From the NCBI RefSeq assembly GCF_004661485.1, contig NZ_PQVH01000005.1, forward strand, positions 124,001 through 188,000: DNA of 64,000 nucleotides. Reading direction: 5' to 3'. Of this stretch, positions 18,934 through 28,398 are shown piece by piece (positions within the stretch are counted from its first letter, which is position 1; each line of letters starts with the position of its first letter). The notes under the pieces are model-generated. The model saw nothing but the letters and a program-made list of their open reading frames with translations. It searched no databases and was not told where the DNA came from. Made by a program: the position numbers and the translations under genes. The stretch is from Methylotenera oryzisoli (GTDB lineage Bacteria > Pseudomonadota > Gammaproteobacteria > Burkholderiales > Methylophilaceae).

Positions 18934-20898
18934 TTAAGGTAAATGGTAACGCTGTTCGTTATATAGTAAGTCTGGCAGCAATACGTTGGCCAAAGCGCGC
19001 TGCTCAAGCTCTTTGGCATTTGCCGGTGGCGCGACTTCAGTCATGCGCTTAGTCTTTGTGTCATACGTGCCGTGCGCTGGCACTTTACCGGAGCGCAATA
19101 CCACTACCTGTTTACCTAGCTGGCTTTCTTCCATCCAACCATAATTGTCGTTGTATTGCATCATGGCTCGTCCTGGGGTGTCGGCAGCCAGGCTGGATAA
19201 ATCACGTCCAGTCATGGGGTGTGCGCCTTGTATGCCCATCAGTGACAGTATGGTAACGGGTAAGTCTAGCTGGCTGGCCAGACCGGTATAGCGTTGCGGC
19301 TTGATGTCTGCACCTAAAATAAGTGCAGGGATATGGAAGTGGGTAATCGGCACCAAGGCTTCACCACGCACGCGGATGTCGTGGTCCGCTACCACCAGAA
19401 ATACCGTATCTTTCCAATAAGGGCTTTGCTGTGCCTTTTTGAAAAACTCACCTATGGCGTAGTCTGCGTATTTCACTGCATTGTTGTCTGTACTTTTAGG
19501 TTGTTCATACAACTCAATGCGCCCATCCGGAAACTCGAATGGAGCGTGGTTAGAAGATGAGAACGCCAGCGTGAAAAATGGTTTGCCAGCATTGTGGTGC
19601 GCCATGAGCTGTTCGTGTGTTTTATTCAGTAGGTCTTCGTCTGAAACCCCCCAACTGCCAGAAAACACAGGGTTTTTATAATCCTTTTGATCCACAATAT
19701 GATTAAAGCCATTGCCTAAGAAAAAGCTGCGCATATTGTCAAAATGTGACTCACCACCGTAGATAAATTCGGTGTTATAGCCTTGTTTTTCTAATAATGC
19801 GGCAATGCTGAAAAAGTTCTTTTGTGATTTTGACAGTTTGACCGTGCTATCCGCCGGGGTAGGCTGGAAGCCGGTAACGACAGCCTCAATACCGCGTACG
19901 GAACGGGTGCCGGTTGCGTACAGTTGTTCAAACCAGATGCCTTGTTCTTTCAGTCTTTCTAAGTTGGGCGTGACCGGAACGCCGCCTAATGACTCTACAA
20001 AGGTCGCGCCCAGGCTTTCCTGCAAAATAATCACCAGATTCAGTGGTTTGTCACGTTTTTGGCTAGGGTGTAGCGTGGTGAGTGTCGGAATATCTGTATC
20101 TTTAGCGCCGGTGATGCTGAATATTTCTTCACGCGGCATTTTGCCGTAGATGTCGCTAGACTTAGTTTCTTTCATTAAATTGTAAGTGGCATAAATCACG
20201 GAGTAGCCAGAGTTAAGGACCAGGCTGTTGACCATATTATCTGCCGTGATAGCAAACAAGGCTGGGTTGGCAGGACGGTGACCTAAAGTGGAGCGTATAC
20301 CCAGAGCCGCTAAAATCACGATAAGCGGCCACACCAGCCAGACTCTTGTATTAGACCAGCCAGATGACATAGTGAGCCACGGGCGCATAAATTTACGCAC
20401 TAACCATACGGCTAATGCCACTGCACCTAATGCGCTAAAGATTTCCAGCTTAAAGCCGCCCCAAAGCATGCTAAATACTTCGTGTGGGTATTTAAGGTAT
20501 TCCACAAAAATTCGGTTAGGGCGTACATCATATTCACTAATAAAGCCGGGCGTAGCGGCTTCTAAAAACACAAGCAGCACCAGTGCAATGCTTACCCAAA
20601 CATAGCTGAATTTTTGCCAAACCTTGAACAGTCGCTGCGTTGCCAATATAGGCGAGAGTAGTAATGGTATAAAAGCAACCAAGCAGAGCTGAATCATATC
20701 TACACGTATGCCTTGCAGCAAAATTTCCGCTAGCTTACCTGTGCTCGTGACGCGCTCAAATTTCCATAAAACCAGCCCCAAGCGACTTGCAGACAAAATT
20801 GCCAAACCCAAGATGAGCATGGCAATCAATGGTGCAAACGGGCCTAATTTAGAAGAAAGCTTCCAGATGGATAGGTGTAGTTTTTTGATTAAAGGCAT
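18934..20898 (-). CDS. LtaS-like sulfatase-fold transferase, membrane-bound
   Basis: A 654-residue inner-membrane enzyme with about five N-terminal transmembrane segments (residues about 15-210) and a periplasmic alkaline-phosphatase/sulfatase domain. The domain begins LNLVIILQESLGATFVESLGG (metal glutamate), carries the likely threonine nucleophile in ATGTRSVRGIEA, then SWGVSDEDLL, SSNHAPFEFP and VVADHD for metal binding. Family members transfer phosphoglycerol or phosphoethanolamine from lipids to envelope glycans (LtaS, OpgB); the donor here cannot be read. It is followed at 6 bases by the glycosidase/kinase fusion. Confidence 0.88.
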   Translation of the reverse strand: MPLIKKLHLSIWKLSSKLGPFAPLIAMLILGLAILSASRLGLVLWKFERVTSTGKLAEILLQGIRVDMIQLCLVAFIPLLLSPILATQRLFKVWQKFSYVWVSIALVLLVFLEAATPGFISEYDVRPNRIFVEYLKYPHEVFSMLWGGFKLEIFSALGAVALAVWLVRKFMRPWLTMSSGWSNTRVWLVWPLIVILAALGIRSTLGHRPANPALFAITADNMVNSLVLNSGYSVIYATYNLMKETKSSDIYGKMPREEIFSITGAKDTDIPTLTTLHPSQKRDKPLNLVIILQESLGATFVESLGGVPVTPNLERLKEQGIWFEQLYATGTRSVRGIEAVVTGFQPTPADSTVKLSKSQKNFFSIAALLEKQGYNTEFIYGGESHFDNMRSFFLGNGFNHIVDQKDYKNPVFSGSWGVSDEDLLNKTHEQLMAHHNAGKPFFTLAFSSSNHAPFEFPDGRIELYEQPKSTDNNAVKYADYAIGEFFKKAQQSPYWKDTVFLVVADHDIRVRGEALVPITHFHIPALILGADIKPQRYTGLASQLDLPVTILSLMGIQGAHPMTGRDLSSLAADTPGRAMMQYNDNYGWMEESQLGKQVVVLRSGKVPAHGTYDTKTKRMTEVAPPANAKELEQRALANVLLPDLLYNEQRYHLP

Positions 20899-20961
20899 GA
20901 GCGTGCAGACAATAAAATAGTTTTGCTATTATAAGGTTAAAGATATTTTTATGCCTGATGT

Positions 20962-22320
20962 TTAGAGGCGTTTATGACGGGGTCTTAGCCAACTGATAAA
21001 CGCCTGCAAGTAAACAGGCTGTCGAATGCATAAATACATCATGATGATGACATTGAGCAGTGCTGTGACTAAAAACAACTGTGGAATGTTCAATCCCATA
21101 TTGAAAACCTGCACTGAAAATAACGCCGAAGTCACCATGAACAGTGCATTGAGAATGTTATTGGCTGCAATCACGCGTGATTGATGGCTTTTCTCCGCGC
21201 GGGTTTGGATGAATGCGTACAGTGGCACGATATATAAACCACCAAAAACACCAATCAATGCGATATCTGCAAGTAAGCGCCAATAAGTGAGAATTAAGCC
21301 CCCTTCTGCATCGTAGTGTTTTGCAATAAACGCTACATAATCAAACAAGGCTTTATTGTTCAAGCTTTCATAGATGCTTACACTGGAAAAATATAAATCA
21401 ACACCGAATACGGTTAACCCGGACGCACCAAATAGTACCAGACCAAGCTCCACCTTCCCCTTAGAAAGCTTTTCACACATCAGTGAGCCTATGCCTATAC
21501 CCAATGAAAAAATTGACAGTAATAAAATGAATAGGCTTTCATCCCCGTGCAGTATGTTTTTTGCAAAGTTAGGGAATTGCGCCAATAGCGTTGCACCATA
21601 AAACCAGAACCAAGAAATAGCAATAATGGTGAGCCAGATGGCTTGGTGCTGCCAGATAAACTTGATGTTTCTGTAGGTTTCGGTGATTGGGTTCCAGTTG
21701 ATGGTCAGGTCTGGCGCGGCCGCCGGTGAGTTTGGTACGCCGCGGCTAGTCCAGTAGCCCAGTATGGCGATGCCTAACACGGTGATGCTGGTTAATGTGG
21801 CATGCCCGTTTTGCATGGCGAGCCACGCACCCAGTACTTGCCCAAGTAAAATCGCCACAAAACTGCCCATTTCCACCATGCCGTTACCACCCACGATTTC
21901 ATGCTCGTTCAAGTGTTGCGGTAAGTAGGCATATTTCACTGGCCCAAACAGTGTGGAATGCATGCCCATCATCAATAACGCCGTGGCTAACAGCCAGATG
22001 TTATGCAGAAAAAAACCTGCACTGGCAAATAACATGATGCCTATTTCAAACACCTTAACTAAGCGGATGATTTGTGACTTTTCATATTTGTCTGCTAATT
22101 GCCCCGCCGTGGCCGAGAACAGAAAAAATGGCAGAATAAACAAGCCCGGTAGCAAAGTCGCAAGTGTGCTGCCGTCTATGGAGGTGAGTTTAGCCGTGTG
22201 AAATGCCACCAGTGTGATCAGTGCAGTTTTAAAAACATTATCGTTAAATGCGCCTAAAAACTGGGTAAAGAAAAATGGACGAAAACGTTTTTCTCGCATC
22301 AATTGAAACTGGTTGCTCAT
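20962..22320 (-). CDS. MFS transporter, LplT-like (lysophospholipid flippase)
   Basis: A 452-residue major-facilitator protein with about 12 hydrophobic segments. The N-terminus FFFTQFLGAFNDNVFKTALI and the loop YLPQHLNEHEIVGGNGMVEMG (read in two parts) are typical of LplT/MFS modules that accompany Aas. LplT flips lysophospholipids across the inner membrane so Aas can re-acylate them. It is about 50 residues longer than E. coli LplT. It is last in the minus-strand cluster starting with the ArsR gene, and is separated from aas by an amidohydrolase and an unknown protein, which is unusual. Confidence 0.85.
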   Translation of the reverse strand: MSNQFQLMREKRFRPFFFTQFLGAFNDNVFKTALITLVAFHTAKLTSIDGSTLATLLPGLFILPFFLFSATAGQLADKYEKSQIIRLVKVFEIGIMLFASAGFFLHNIWLLATALLMMGMHSTLFGPVKYAYLPQHLNEHEIVGGNGMVEMGSFVAILLGQVLGAWLAMQNGHATLTSITVLGIAILGYWTSRGVPNSPAAAPDLTINWNPITETYRNIKFIWQHQAIWLTIIAISWFWFYGATLLAQFPNFAKNILHGDESLFILLLSIFSLGIGIGSLMCEKLSKGKVELGLVLFGASGLTVFGVDLYFSSVSIYESLNNKALFDYVAFIAKHYDAEGGLILTYWRLLADIALIGVFGGLYIVPLYAFIQTRAEKSHQSRVIAANNILNALFMVTSALFSVQVFNMGLNIPQLFLVTALLNVIIMMYLCIRQPVYLQAFISWLRPRHKRL

Positions 22321-22386
22321 GGGTTTGGCCTTTTGTTATTGGATTTATTTTGAATCTTTATTGGGTATAGAGAATATGTTGGCTAG

Positions 22387-23619
22387 CTATGTATTTGTCG
22401 TGGCATTATCAAAAAATGCTCTGGTTTCAAAAACTTTGCGACCAAAACTAGCGCCATTAAATTGGATGAGTCGTTTTACGGCAAAATCAAACATTAATGG
22501 ATTGTAATCGCGCAAGGTTTGTAGGAATAATAAGTGTGATTCTTCTAATAGTCCCGCACGCATCAATTGTTTGATGGAAATTAGGGGCATTATGCCTGGT
22601 AATGGATAGTCAGAACCGTTGAGTAGGCGAGCATGCCAATCTGGGCGTTGCAGTAATGGTTTAATCACCCAAGCATGATTAATTAAAGTAATGGCTGATA
22701 TCTCACCGAATGCTAGCTTTGCATAAGCAGTCGTATCCATGATTCTTGTAAACAGCTCAAAACTTTTGATAGTTTTTCCGTGGTTATCCAAATCCTCGTC
22801 ATGACCATCACTTGCGCAGTGTGCAAGTACCACACGTACCCCAGCATCCAGCGCACGCCTCATGTGTAATGGATTGCCGAAAGACTGGTCACCGCCCTGC
22901 ACTGCGCTCTCACGTCCTGTATGGCTAATTATAGGCAGGTTTAGTTCGGCAAGCTTTTGATAGAACTTGTCACACTTGGGCGAACTGGGATCTATACCCA
23001 TACCAGAAGGCAGCCATTTAATTGCACGTGCGCCGTTAGCTTTCGCACTTTCTAATGTGTCTATAGCATTTGGCCGATAAGGATGGATAGACGCCACCCA
23101 TTCAAAGTATTGCGGATATTGTTTGGCAATGCTCGCAGCATAGCTGTTAGGAATATGAAAGATAGAGTGCGCTTTTTCAGGCTCGCCTTGTGCGTTGTGC
23201 GTCCAGTCAAACGCAAATAACATAGTTTTGTAGCCAGCAGGCATGTCAGCGGACAAATCTACCATGCGGGCGATGAAGGTTTCATCTTCGTGGTCACTAG
23301 TAATACAGCCGCCATTCATGTAGAAATCTTTTTGGATTTTCAAAATGGGGTGTGACCAGCTATCCATATCCGGGTTGTACCTCACACCACTACCGCTATT
23401 GCCTGTGCCGATAATATGGGCATGGGTATCCCATACTTGTGCGGCATCTATATCCGCCCATATTTTCTGCATCAGTGGATGCTGCTTTAATTCATCCGGT
23501 ATATGGCTGAAACATGGGTTGGTAAAGCCTGATTCCGGCCAATATCTCGCCCCGGCAATCGTAAGGCCGCTGGCACCAATGGCTGATAGCCCAAGTAAAA
23601 ATTGTCTGCGGTTCATCAT
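22387..23619 (-). CDS. Amidohydrolase family protein with Tat-like signal
   Basis: The 410-residue product begins MMNRRQFLLGLSAIGASG, a twin-arginine-type export signal, so it probably acts in the periplasm or at the membrane. The body is an amidohydrolase-2 TIM barrel: metal-binding DTHAHI (about residues 62-67), IKWLPSGMG, ISHTGRE, LAHCASDG and the aspartate of NGSDYPLP (about residues 330-337). The substrate is unknown. It starts 3 bases after the unknown protein gene and is followed by the LplT-like gene after 66 bases, so it belongs to the same transcript. A second start at the adjacent methionine is possible. Confidence 0.85.
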   Translation of the reverse strand: MMNRRQFLLGLSAIGASGLTIAGARYWPESGFTNPCFSHIPDELKQHPLMQKIWADIDAAQVWDTHAHIIGTGNSGSGVRYNPDMDSWSHPILKIQKDFYMNGGCITSDHEDETFIARMVDLSADMPAGYKTMLFAFDWTHNAQGEPEKAHSIFHIPNSYAASIAKQYPQYFEWVASIHPYRPNAIDTLESAKANGARAIKWLPSGMGIDPSSPKCDKFYQKLAELNLPIISHTGRESAVQGGDQSFGNPLHMRRALDAGVRVVLAHCASDGHDEDLDNHGKTIKSFELFTRIMDTTAYAKLAFGEISAITLINHAWVIKPLLQRPDWHARLLNGSDYPLPGIMPLISIKQLMRAGLLEESHLLFLQTLRDYNPLMFDFAVKRLIQFNGASFGRKVFETRAFFDNATTNT

Positions 23620-23622
23620 TAA

Positions 23623-25248
23623 TTATTTTTTACGTAATTTTTGGAAAATATTTCGCACGCCTAGCAGCGCCAATATCAAAATGACTAGCCATGCCATTAA
23701 GCCATAGTAGGCAGGGCGAGTTGGCTCAGTTGGTGCATTTTTGTCTTTTAAATTGTCAGGAAAATGACGTGCGCCTACCGGGATAATTTTCCATTGCGAC
23801 ATATCCGCTGGAGTACGTTCAATATACTCATCCAAAGAAGCAACGGGTGCCAGACCCATGGCTCGAGAAGAAGGAAATTGCGGGATATGCACATAAATAA
23901 TCGCTTCAAGGTCTTCTGCCAGTTGTTTTTCAAATGCGCTATTCGCCTGATTCTTAGCAATACGACTCAATAAATCATTACCTATACTTTCAAATGCGAC
24001 AAAAGGATATAAATTGGTTTGTTCTGCGCTCAGGTAGTCATATGCTTTAAGGCCACTTTCCAAGCTCATATCGCTCAGTGCTTTATATGGCAGTGCAGCA
24101 AAGGCTTTTGGTAAATTGGTTGCACCAAGCTTGGGGATATTCCATTCAAGCGAGCGTAAAGTTTCCAAATTAATACCAGCGCAATTGACCCCGGCGTGAC
24201 GGTATAAGAAATCTTGACGGTAAAAATGCTGCATGACGCGGTTAACTGCACTTTGATAGGTGGCTGCACTACGATCACTTTTTAGTACCGCCACCAGCAT
24301 ATAGGATGGACGGTACCAAGACTGGCCACTATTTAAATCACCTTGATAGCTATCCATCGGTAAACTGGCGGCAATAATACCTTTTTCGCTAACGGAGCCT
24401 AGGTTGTAGAAGTTATTGACCAGCCAATCATGCCACTCACCCTGTGCACCAAAGCGGCCGGTAGCAACTGCGAAGTGGCCACCATGCGCTTCATCATCGT
24501 CACCCTGTGCGCCATTAAGTACAAAGCTCAATACAGACTTGTTTTGCAAGCTAGTCAGATTAGGATTTTTATACAAAATACGCGCAGAAAAAGGTGCTGA
24601 TGCACCACCATTTTGTTCACGTATTAAACTGGCAATCGTTTCCTGATTTGCAAGTGGTTGGTAGGGGATTTGATTCAAATCTAGGTTGTAATCCAATGGC
24701 CAAATACTGCGTGCAGTAAAATGGGTTTGATTCGCCGTGCCTCGCATGACTAAATTGCGACCAGCGAAATGCTGTTCACTAGCATTGCTGTAGTAAGACT
24801 GATTGCTTTGGATTTTTGGTGTAATCGATAGCTGAATTTTGCTATTTTCACTTTCCAGAAATTTTCCATCTCGACTGAGCTTACCCACAGCAACATGTGG
24901 CGAGCCTAGCCATACCAAAGGCGGCATAGTGTTGGTTACTGGTTGGCGTTTAGCCCATTGTTTGACATCATCTTGAGCACTTAAACTTGGATCAAAACTG
25001 TGTGCGTTGCTCAGTGGTATGGCAATGGTTTCCTGCTCGAAAAACCAGGATGCTTGCGGCGTTATCGCGCAATTCTTGCAAGCGCCCTGATTCAGCTGGA
25101 ATTGATTGGTGCGGTAGAGGCCTAGCAAATTATTTTCGTTTAATGCATTACTAAAGGGACTCTCTGCTACGCTCGTTAAACTATATAAAGTCGTGATAAT
25201 CGATACGCCAATAGCTAATGTTTTAGTTCTTGAATTATTGTTTTTCAT
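23623..25248 (-). CDS. Unknown exported protein with C-terminal membrane anchor
   Basis: I do not recognise the family with confidence. The 541-residue product has a signal peptide (about residues 1-28, cleaved after SVAES), a large extracytoplasmic region, and one C-terminal transmembrane helix (YYGLMAWLVILILALLGV) followed by basic residues, so it is held in the inner membrane facing the periplasm. HGGHFAVATGR (about residues 257-267) and GVNCAGINLETL (about 355-366) place a histidine and a cysteine as in papain-like or DUF4105-type folds; this is only a suggestion. An early CKNC pair may bind metal or form a disulfide. It overlaps the aas end by 14 bases. Confidence 0.75.
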   Translation of the reverse strand: MKNNNSRTKTLAIGVSIITTLYSLTSVAESPFSNALNENNLLGLYRTNQFQLNQGACKNCAITPQASWFFEQETIAIPLSNAHSFDPSLSAQDDVKQWAKRQPVTNTMPPLVWLGSPHVAVGKLSRDGKFLESENSKIQLSITPKIQSNQSYYSNASEQHFAGRNLVMRGTANQTHFTARSIWPLDYNLDLNQIPYQPLANQETIASLIREQNGGASAPFSARILYKNPNLTSLQNKSVLSFVLNGAQGDDDEAHGGHFAVATGRFGAQGEWHDWLVNNFYNLGSVSEKGIIAASLPMDSYQGDLNSGQSWYRPSYMLVAVLKSDRSAATYQSAVNRVMQHFYRQDFLYRHAGVNCAGINLETLRSLEWNIPKLGATNLPKAFAALPYKALSDMSLESGLKAYDYLSAEQTNLYPFVAFESIGNDLLSRIAKNQANSAFEKQLAEDLEAIIYVHIPQFPSSRAMGLAPVASLDEYIERTPADMSQWKIIPVGARHFPDNLKDKNAPTEPTRPAYYGLMAWLVILILALLGVRNIFQKLRKK

Positions 25249-27361
25249 TTTCTGTCATCTGCTTCAAAGTTACATAGTCGGTTTTTCCGGTGCCTAATAA
25301 CGGTAGCCCCTCTATCAGGATAATCTTACGTGCAATGGCAAGTTCTGGGCTGCCTAGTGTTTTTGCACTATTACCTAGCTGCTCTCTGCTGAGTGACTTG
25401 TCTGTAGTGTAGAGAATGATATTTTCGCCACGTTGTAGATCTGGGCTGGTCGTGGCCGCATGTTGATGTTGTGGTGAGGCATGGTTGGCAATGCTTTCTA
25501 CCGTTTCCAGAGAAACCATTTCGCCCGCTACTTTGGCAAAGCGTTTGACGCGACCTTTGATAAACACAAAGCCATCATCATCAATTTCTACAATATCGCC
25601 AGTGTTATACCACTGGTCTTTTGGTGCTTGTATGACGCCGGGATGATCAAATAAATAATAACCGCGCATCACGTTTGGCCCGCGCACCGAGAGCAAACCA
25701 CCATGCTCAATACCGGGGACACTTTCTAGTTTGGATTCTAGGCTAGGCATCAGCGTGCCTACTGAGCCTAGTTTGTTGGCCATCGGCGTGTTCACAGCAA
25801 GTACTGGAGCACATTCGGTAGCGCCATAGCCTTCTAGTATGCGGATACCAAATTTATCTACCCAGGTTTTACGCACCTCTTCGTTGAGTTTTTCTGCACC
25901 AGCGACTACATAACGTAGTTTATAAAAGTCATACGGATTAGCGAATTTTGCATAGTTAGCTAAGAAAGTGCTGGTACCAAACAGCACAGTACAGCCGCGG
26001 TCGTAAATCACCTCTGGGATCACGCGGTAATGTAATGGTGATGGATAGACAAATAGTTTACTGCCCGCAACTAGCGGCATGATTGCGCCGCAAGTAAAGC
26101 CAAACGCATGGAACAGCGGTAGCACCATCATGAATTTGTCTTGCATGGAAAAATCAATCACGGATTTAATCTGTGCAATATTCGCCAAGATACTAGTGTG
26201 CGTATGCACGACTCCCTTGGGTTTTCCTTCGGAGCCGGATGTAAACAGCACGACAGCAGGGTCATGTGATTGACCTTTATTGACAGCCAGTCTAGGTAGC
26301 CATAATGCAAAGCCCATTAGCCATAATTTATCTACCCAGGTGAATTGTTTGAATAGCTCTTCAAGATAGACAATGTTGATATTTTTTAAGCCGGAGATGA
26401 CCTCTTCCAACTTGGCGGTTTTAATGAACTCACGAGAGCTAATGATGGTTTTAACACTGGCTGCAGTACAGGCATTTTGAATGCCAGCGCTGCCTGCGGT
26501 GTAGTTCAGCATTGCGGGCACCCGGCCAAAGGCACTCATGCCAAATATCAGGCAAATCGTATTAGTGACATTGGGCATGAGTACGCCAATGTTTTCATGC
26601 TTGCTGCTGATTTTGTTGGTGAGCCGTCCTAAGGCAAGGCTCTTTTTCAATAAGTCCCCATAGCTTTCCTCAACTTGACGCATGTCTTCCACGAGCATGG
26701 TGCTGCGTCCGTAGGTTTTAACCGCATCGAGAAATGCACTAAACAAGGTGCTGATAGGCACCGAACTAAACAGCATATTTTGCATTTCACGGCGCATGGC
26801 GTCACCGGCTAGTCTGCGTCTGGCTTTGGCGGTGTGTGCTTGTGGCATGCTAATGTGGCGTATCGGCAAGATGCTGATGGTGACTTTGGGAAATAACCTT
26901 CTTGGGTGGCTGCCACGGAGGCGGCTAAAGTAAGAGCGGGCTGCACCGTCAATGCGCACCGGTAAAATCATCGCGTCTGTTTTTGCGGCAACAAAGCCGG
27001 GGCCATCATAGACCTTCATTAATGAGCCGGTGAGCGTGATGCGCCCCTCGGGGAATATCACCACAGGTTTGCCAGCTTCCAGCAACTTAATGACTTTTTT
27101 CATGGCGAGCGGTGAGGTCGGGTCTACCGCCAAATAAGGAGTAAGGCGTAATATTTGTCTAAATAGCCAATGGTTCAGTACGGTGGTATGCACTACAAAC
27201 GTGGCACGAATCGGCAAAAATAAGCCTAGTAGCAAGCCATCTAAAAATGATTCGTGGTTTGCAATAATCAACAACTTGCCTTGTTTTGGTAGGTTGGCAA
27301 CTCCAGAGACATCTACTCTGAAAAGAATGCGGCAAACCAGTTGTAACAGCGTTGCAATCAT
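25235..27361 (-). CDS. aas: Aas-like bifunctional acyltransferase / acyl-ACP synthetase
   Basis: In E. coli, Aas re-acylates 2-acyl-lysophosphatidylethanolamine at the inner membrane. The 708-residue length matches E. coli Aas (719). Residues about 1-190 are a PlsC acyltransferase: NHESFLDG (HX4D catalytic motif) and FPEGRITLTG. Residues about 230-700 are an AMP-binding synthetase: FTSGSEGKPKG (phosphate loop), YGATE, YNTGD, IKGRVKRFAKVAGE and the lysine in GTGKTDY near the C-terminus. All catalytic motifs look intact. It lies 17 bases after the arsR gene. A later MFS gene in the cluster supplies the LplT partner. Confidence 0.9.
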   Translation of the reverse strand: MIATLLQLVCRILFRVDVSGVANLPKQGKLLIIANHESFLDGLLLGLFLPIRATFVVHTTVLNHWLFRQILRLTPYLAVDPTSPLAMKKVIKLLEAGKPVVIFPEGRITLTGSLMKVYDGPGFVAAKTDAMILPVRIDGAARSYFSRLRGSHPRRLFPKVTISILPIRHISMPQAHTAKARRRLAGDAMRREMQNMLFSSVPISTLFSAFLDAVKTYGRSTMLVEDMRQVEESYGDLLKKSLALGRLTNKISSKHENIGVLMPNVTNTICLIFGMSAFGRVPAMLNYTAGSAGIQNACTAASVKTIISSREFIKTAKLEEVISGLKNINIVYLEELFKQFTWVDKLWLMGFALWLPRLAVNKGQSHDPAVVLFTSGSEGKPKGVVHTHTSILANIAQIKSVIDFSMQDKFMMVLPLFHAFGFTCGAIMPLVAGSKLFVYPSPLHYRVIPEVIYDRGCTVLFGTSTFLANYAKFANPYDFYKLRYVVAGAEKLNEEVRKTWVDKFGIRILEGYGATECAPVLAVNTPMANKLGSVGTLMPSLESKLESVPGIEHGGLLSVRGPNVMRGYYLFDHPGVIQAPKDQWYNTGDIVEIDDDGFVFIKGRVKRFAKVAGEMVSLETVESIANHASPQHQHAATTSPDLQRGENIILYTTDKSLSREQLGNSAKTLGSPELAIARKIILIEGLPLLGTGKTDYVTLKQMTENEKQ

Positions 27362-27378
27362 ATTTTCTCCATTTGTTA

Positions 27379-27684
27379 TTAGGTTTCGTTTTGGATGTAA
27401 TGCAGTACTTGTTGCAGAGCATTGGCAATTAGCGGGCTATTAATCCAGAAAAAGACTTCTTTGCCTATTTTTTCTGACGCTAACACGCCTGCGCGATGTA
27501 ATACTTTTAGGTGATGCGTCACTGCGGTGCGGCTGAGTGTGGTGGTGGAAACAATTTGCATAATGTTCAGTTTCTCACCCTTTTCAAAGGCAAGCAGAAT
27601 CAGTTGCCGATGCTCATCACCTAACGCGATGAAAATATCCGCGGTATCTTTAAAGCTAGTTGGAATTTCTGTCACACTCTTCAT
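27379..27684 (-). CDS. ArsR/SmtB-family transcriptional regulator
   Basis: A 101-residue winged-helix repressor: ADIFIALGDEHRQLILL opens the fold, and TLSRTAVTHHLKVLHRAGVLASEKIGKEVFFW is the recognition helix and wing. The metal-binding ELCVCDL-type motif of ArsR/SmtB is absent, so it probably does not sense metals through that site; lipids or redox are possible inducers but not shown. Its ATG lies inside a perfect palindrome and no Shine-Dalgarno precedes it, suggesting a leaderless or weakly translated mRNA. It is first in the cluster with aas (17-base gap), which it likely represses along with itself. Confidence 0.9.
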   Translation of the reverse strand: MKSVTEIPTSFKDTADIFIALGDEHRQLILLAFEKGEKLNIMQIVSTTTLSRTAVTHHLKVLHRAGVLASEKIGKEVFFWINSPLIANALQQVLHYIQNET

Positions 27685-27713
27685 AACTAAATAATTAGTT
27701 ATTTAGTTATGAA
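27680..27713. promoter_or_regulatory. Perfect palindromic operator at the arsR start
   Basis: TTCATAACTAAATAA (27680-27694) and TTATTTAGTTATGAA (27699-27713) are perfect 15-base complements around TTAG. Winged-helix ArsR dimers bind AT-rich inverted repeats like this. It covers the arsR start codon (27682-27684), so binding would block transcription or initiation: autoregulation of the cluster is inferred. Confidence 0.8.
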
Positions 27714-28065
27714 AGTCAAGCGGATTTTATATAAAGCGAAGTTGATTCATAAGCTAATAGCTAGACATCCGCAATTCCGCTTAGCAAGACTTGAAATTCT
27801 AACGCTGATTTATACTGCGGCAGTGATATCACCATGCGGTTTTGAACTATTTGGCTTTGGCCTGTCCAATCAGCACGGTTTTGATTTGCTGGTTTTATTT
27901 ATTCAGTTGCCGGCTGGCGCTAGCAACGCGCGATTATTGACAACATTTTAGTCGTATGTGATTGAATCATTGTTAAAGTGGTGCTTTTGATATAGTATGT
28001 TTCCAAATAATTAAGCGTCACTTTGCTTAATATTTATACAAAATCAGGATTGTACAAACAACCTT
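27714..28065. other. Intergenic region upstream of the arsR operator
   Basis: About 350 bases without a supported gene. A frame from 27709 encodes 80 residues with no family features and its start lies in the operator, so it is not called. The arsR promoter should lie here, reading leftward. Confidence 0.4.
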
Positions 28066-28398
28066 ATGGACCAAAACTTAAATTCAGTAGCGTTTAGAAT
28101 CAGACTGTTATCACTAACAGTGCTGATTGCTGTGCTCGGATTTGTTTTTCTGGCCCAGTTCTCAGATAGTTCTTCATATAACGACGATGCGCCGCGCTTA
28201 CGTGTAGCCGAAATACAGGGCGCAACGGGTGACTCCGAGCCTCCTCCGCAGGATAGGCCGCCGCGGGACATCATGTTGTCCAGCATTGTCTTTATTTTCG
28301 CTAGTGTATTTTTTATCTCATTTGTATTTTTGAACGAGGTCTTCCCTCGTTTGACCTTTCTTTCTCACGTACGACCCCGCTCTCCCCCACTCAACTAG
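28066..28398 (+). CDS. Small predicted membrane protein
   Basis: Not recognised. The 110-residue product would have two hydrophobic helices (about residues 11-31 and 70-90) joined by an acidic, proline-rich loop containing EPPPQDRPPRD. No clear Shine-Dalgarno precedes the ATG (AGGA is about 16 bases away). An opposite-strand frame covers most of it but lacks features. It could be a real small membrane protein or chance; evidence is weak. Confidence 0.4.
   Translation: MDQNLNSVAFRIRLLSLTVLIAVLGFVFLAQFSDSSSYNDDAPRLRVAEIQGATGDSEPPPQDRPPRDIMLSSIVFIFASVFFISFVFLNEVFPRLTFLSHVRPRSPPLN

Noticed and set aside
27709-27951. 80-residue reading frame divergent from arsR
   Set aside because: Its start lies in the operator palindrome, it has no ribosome site, and its translation has no family features.
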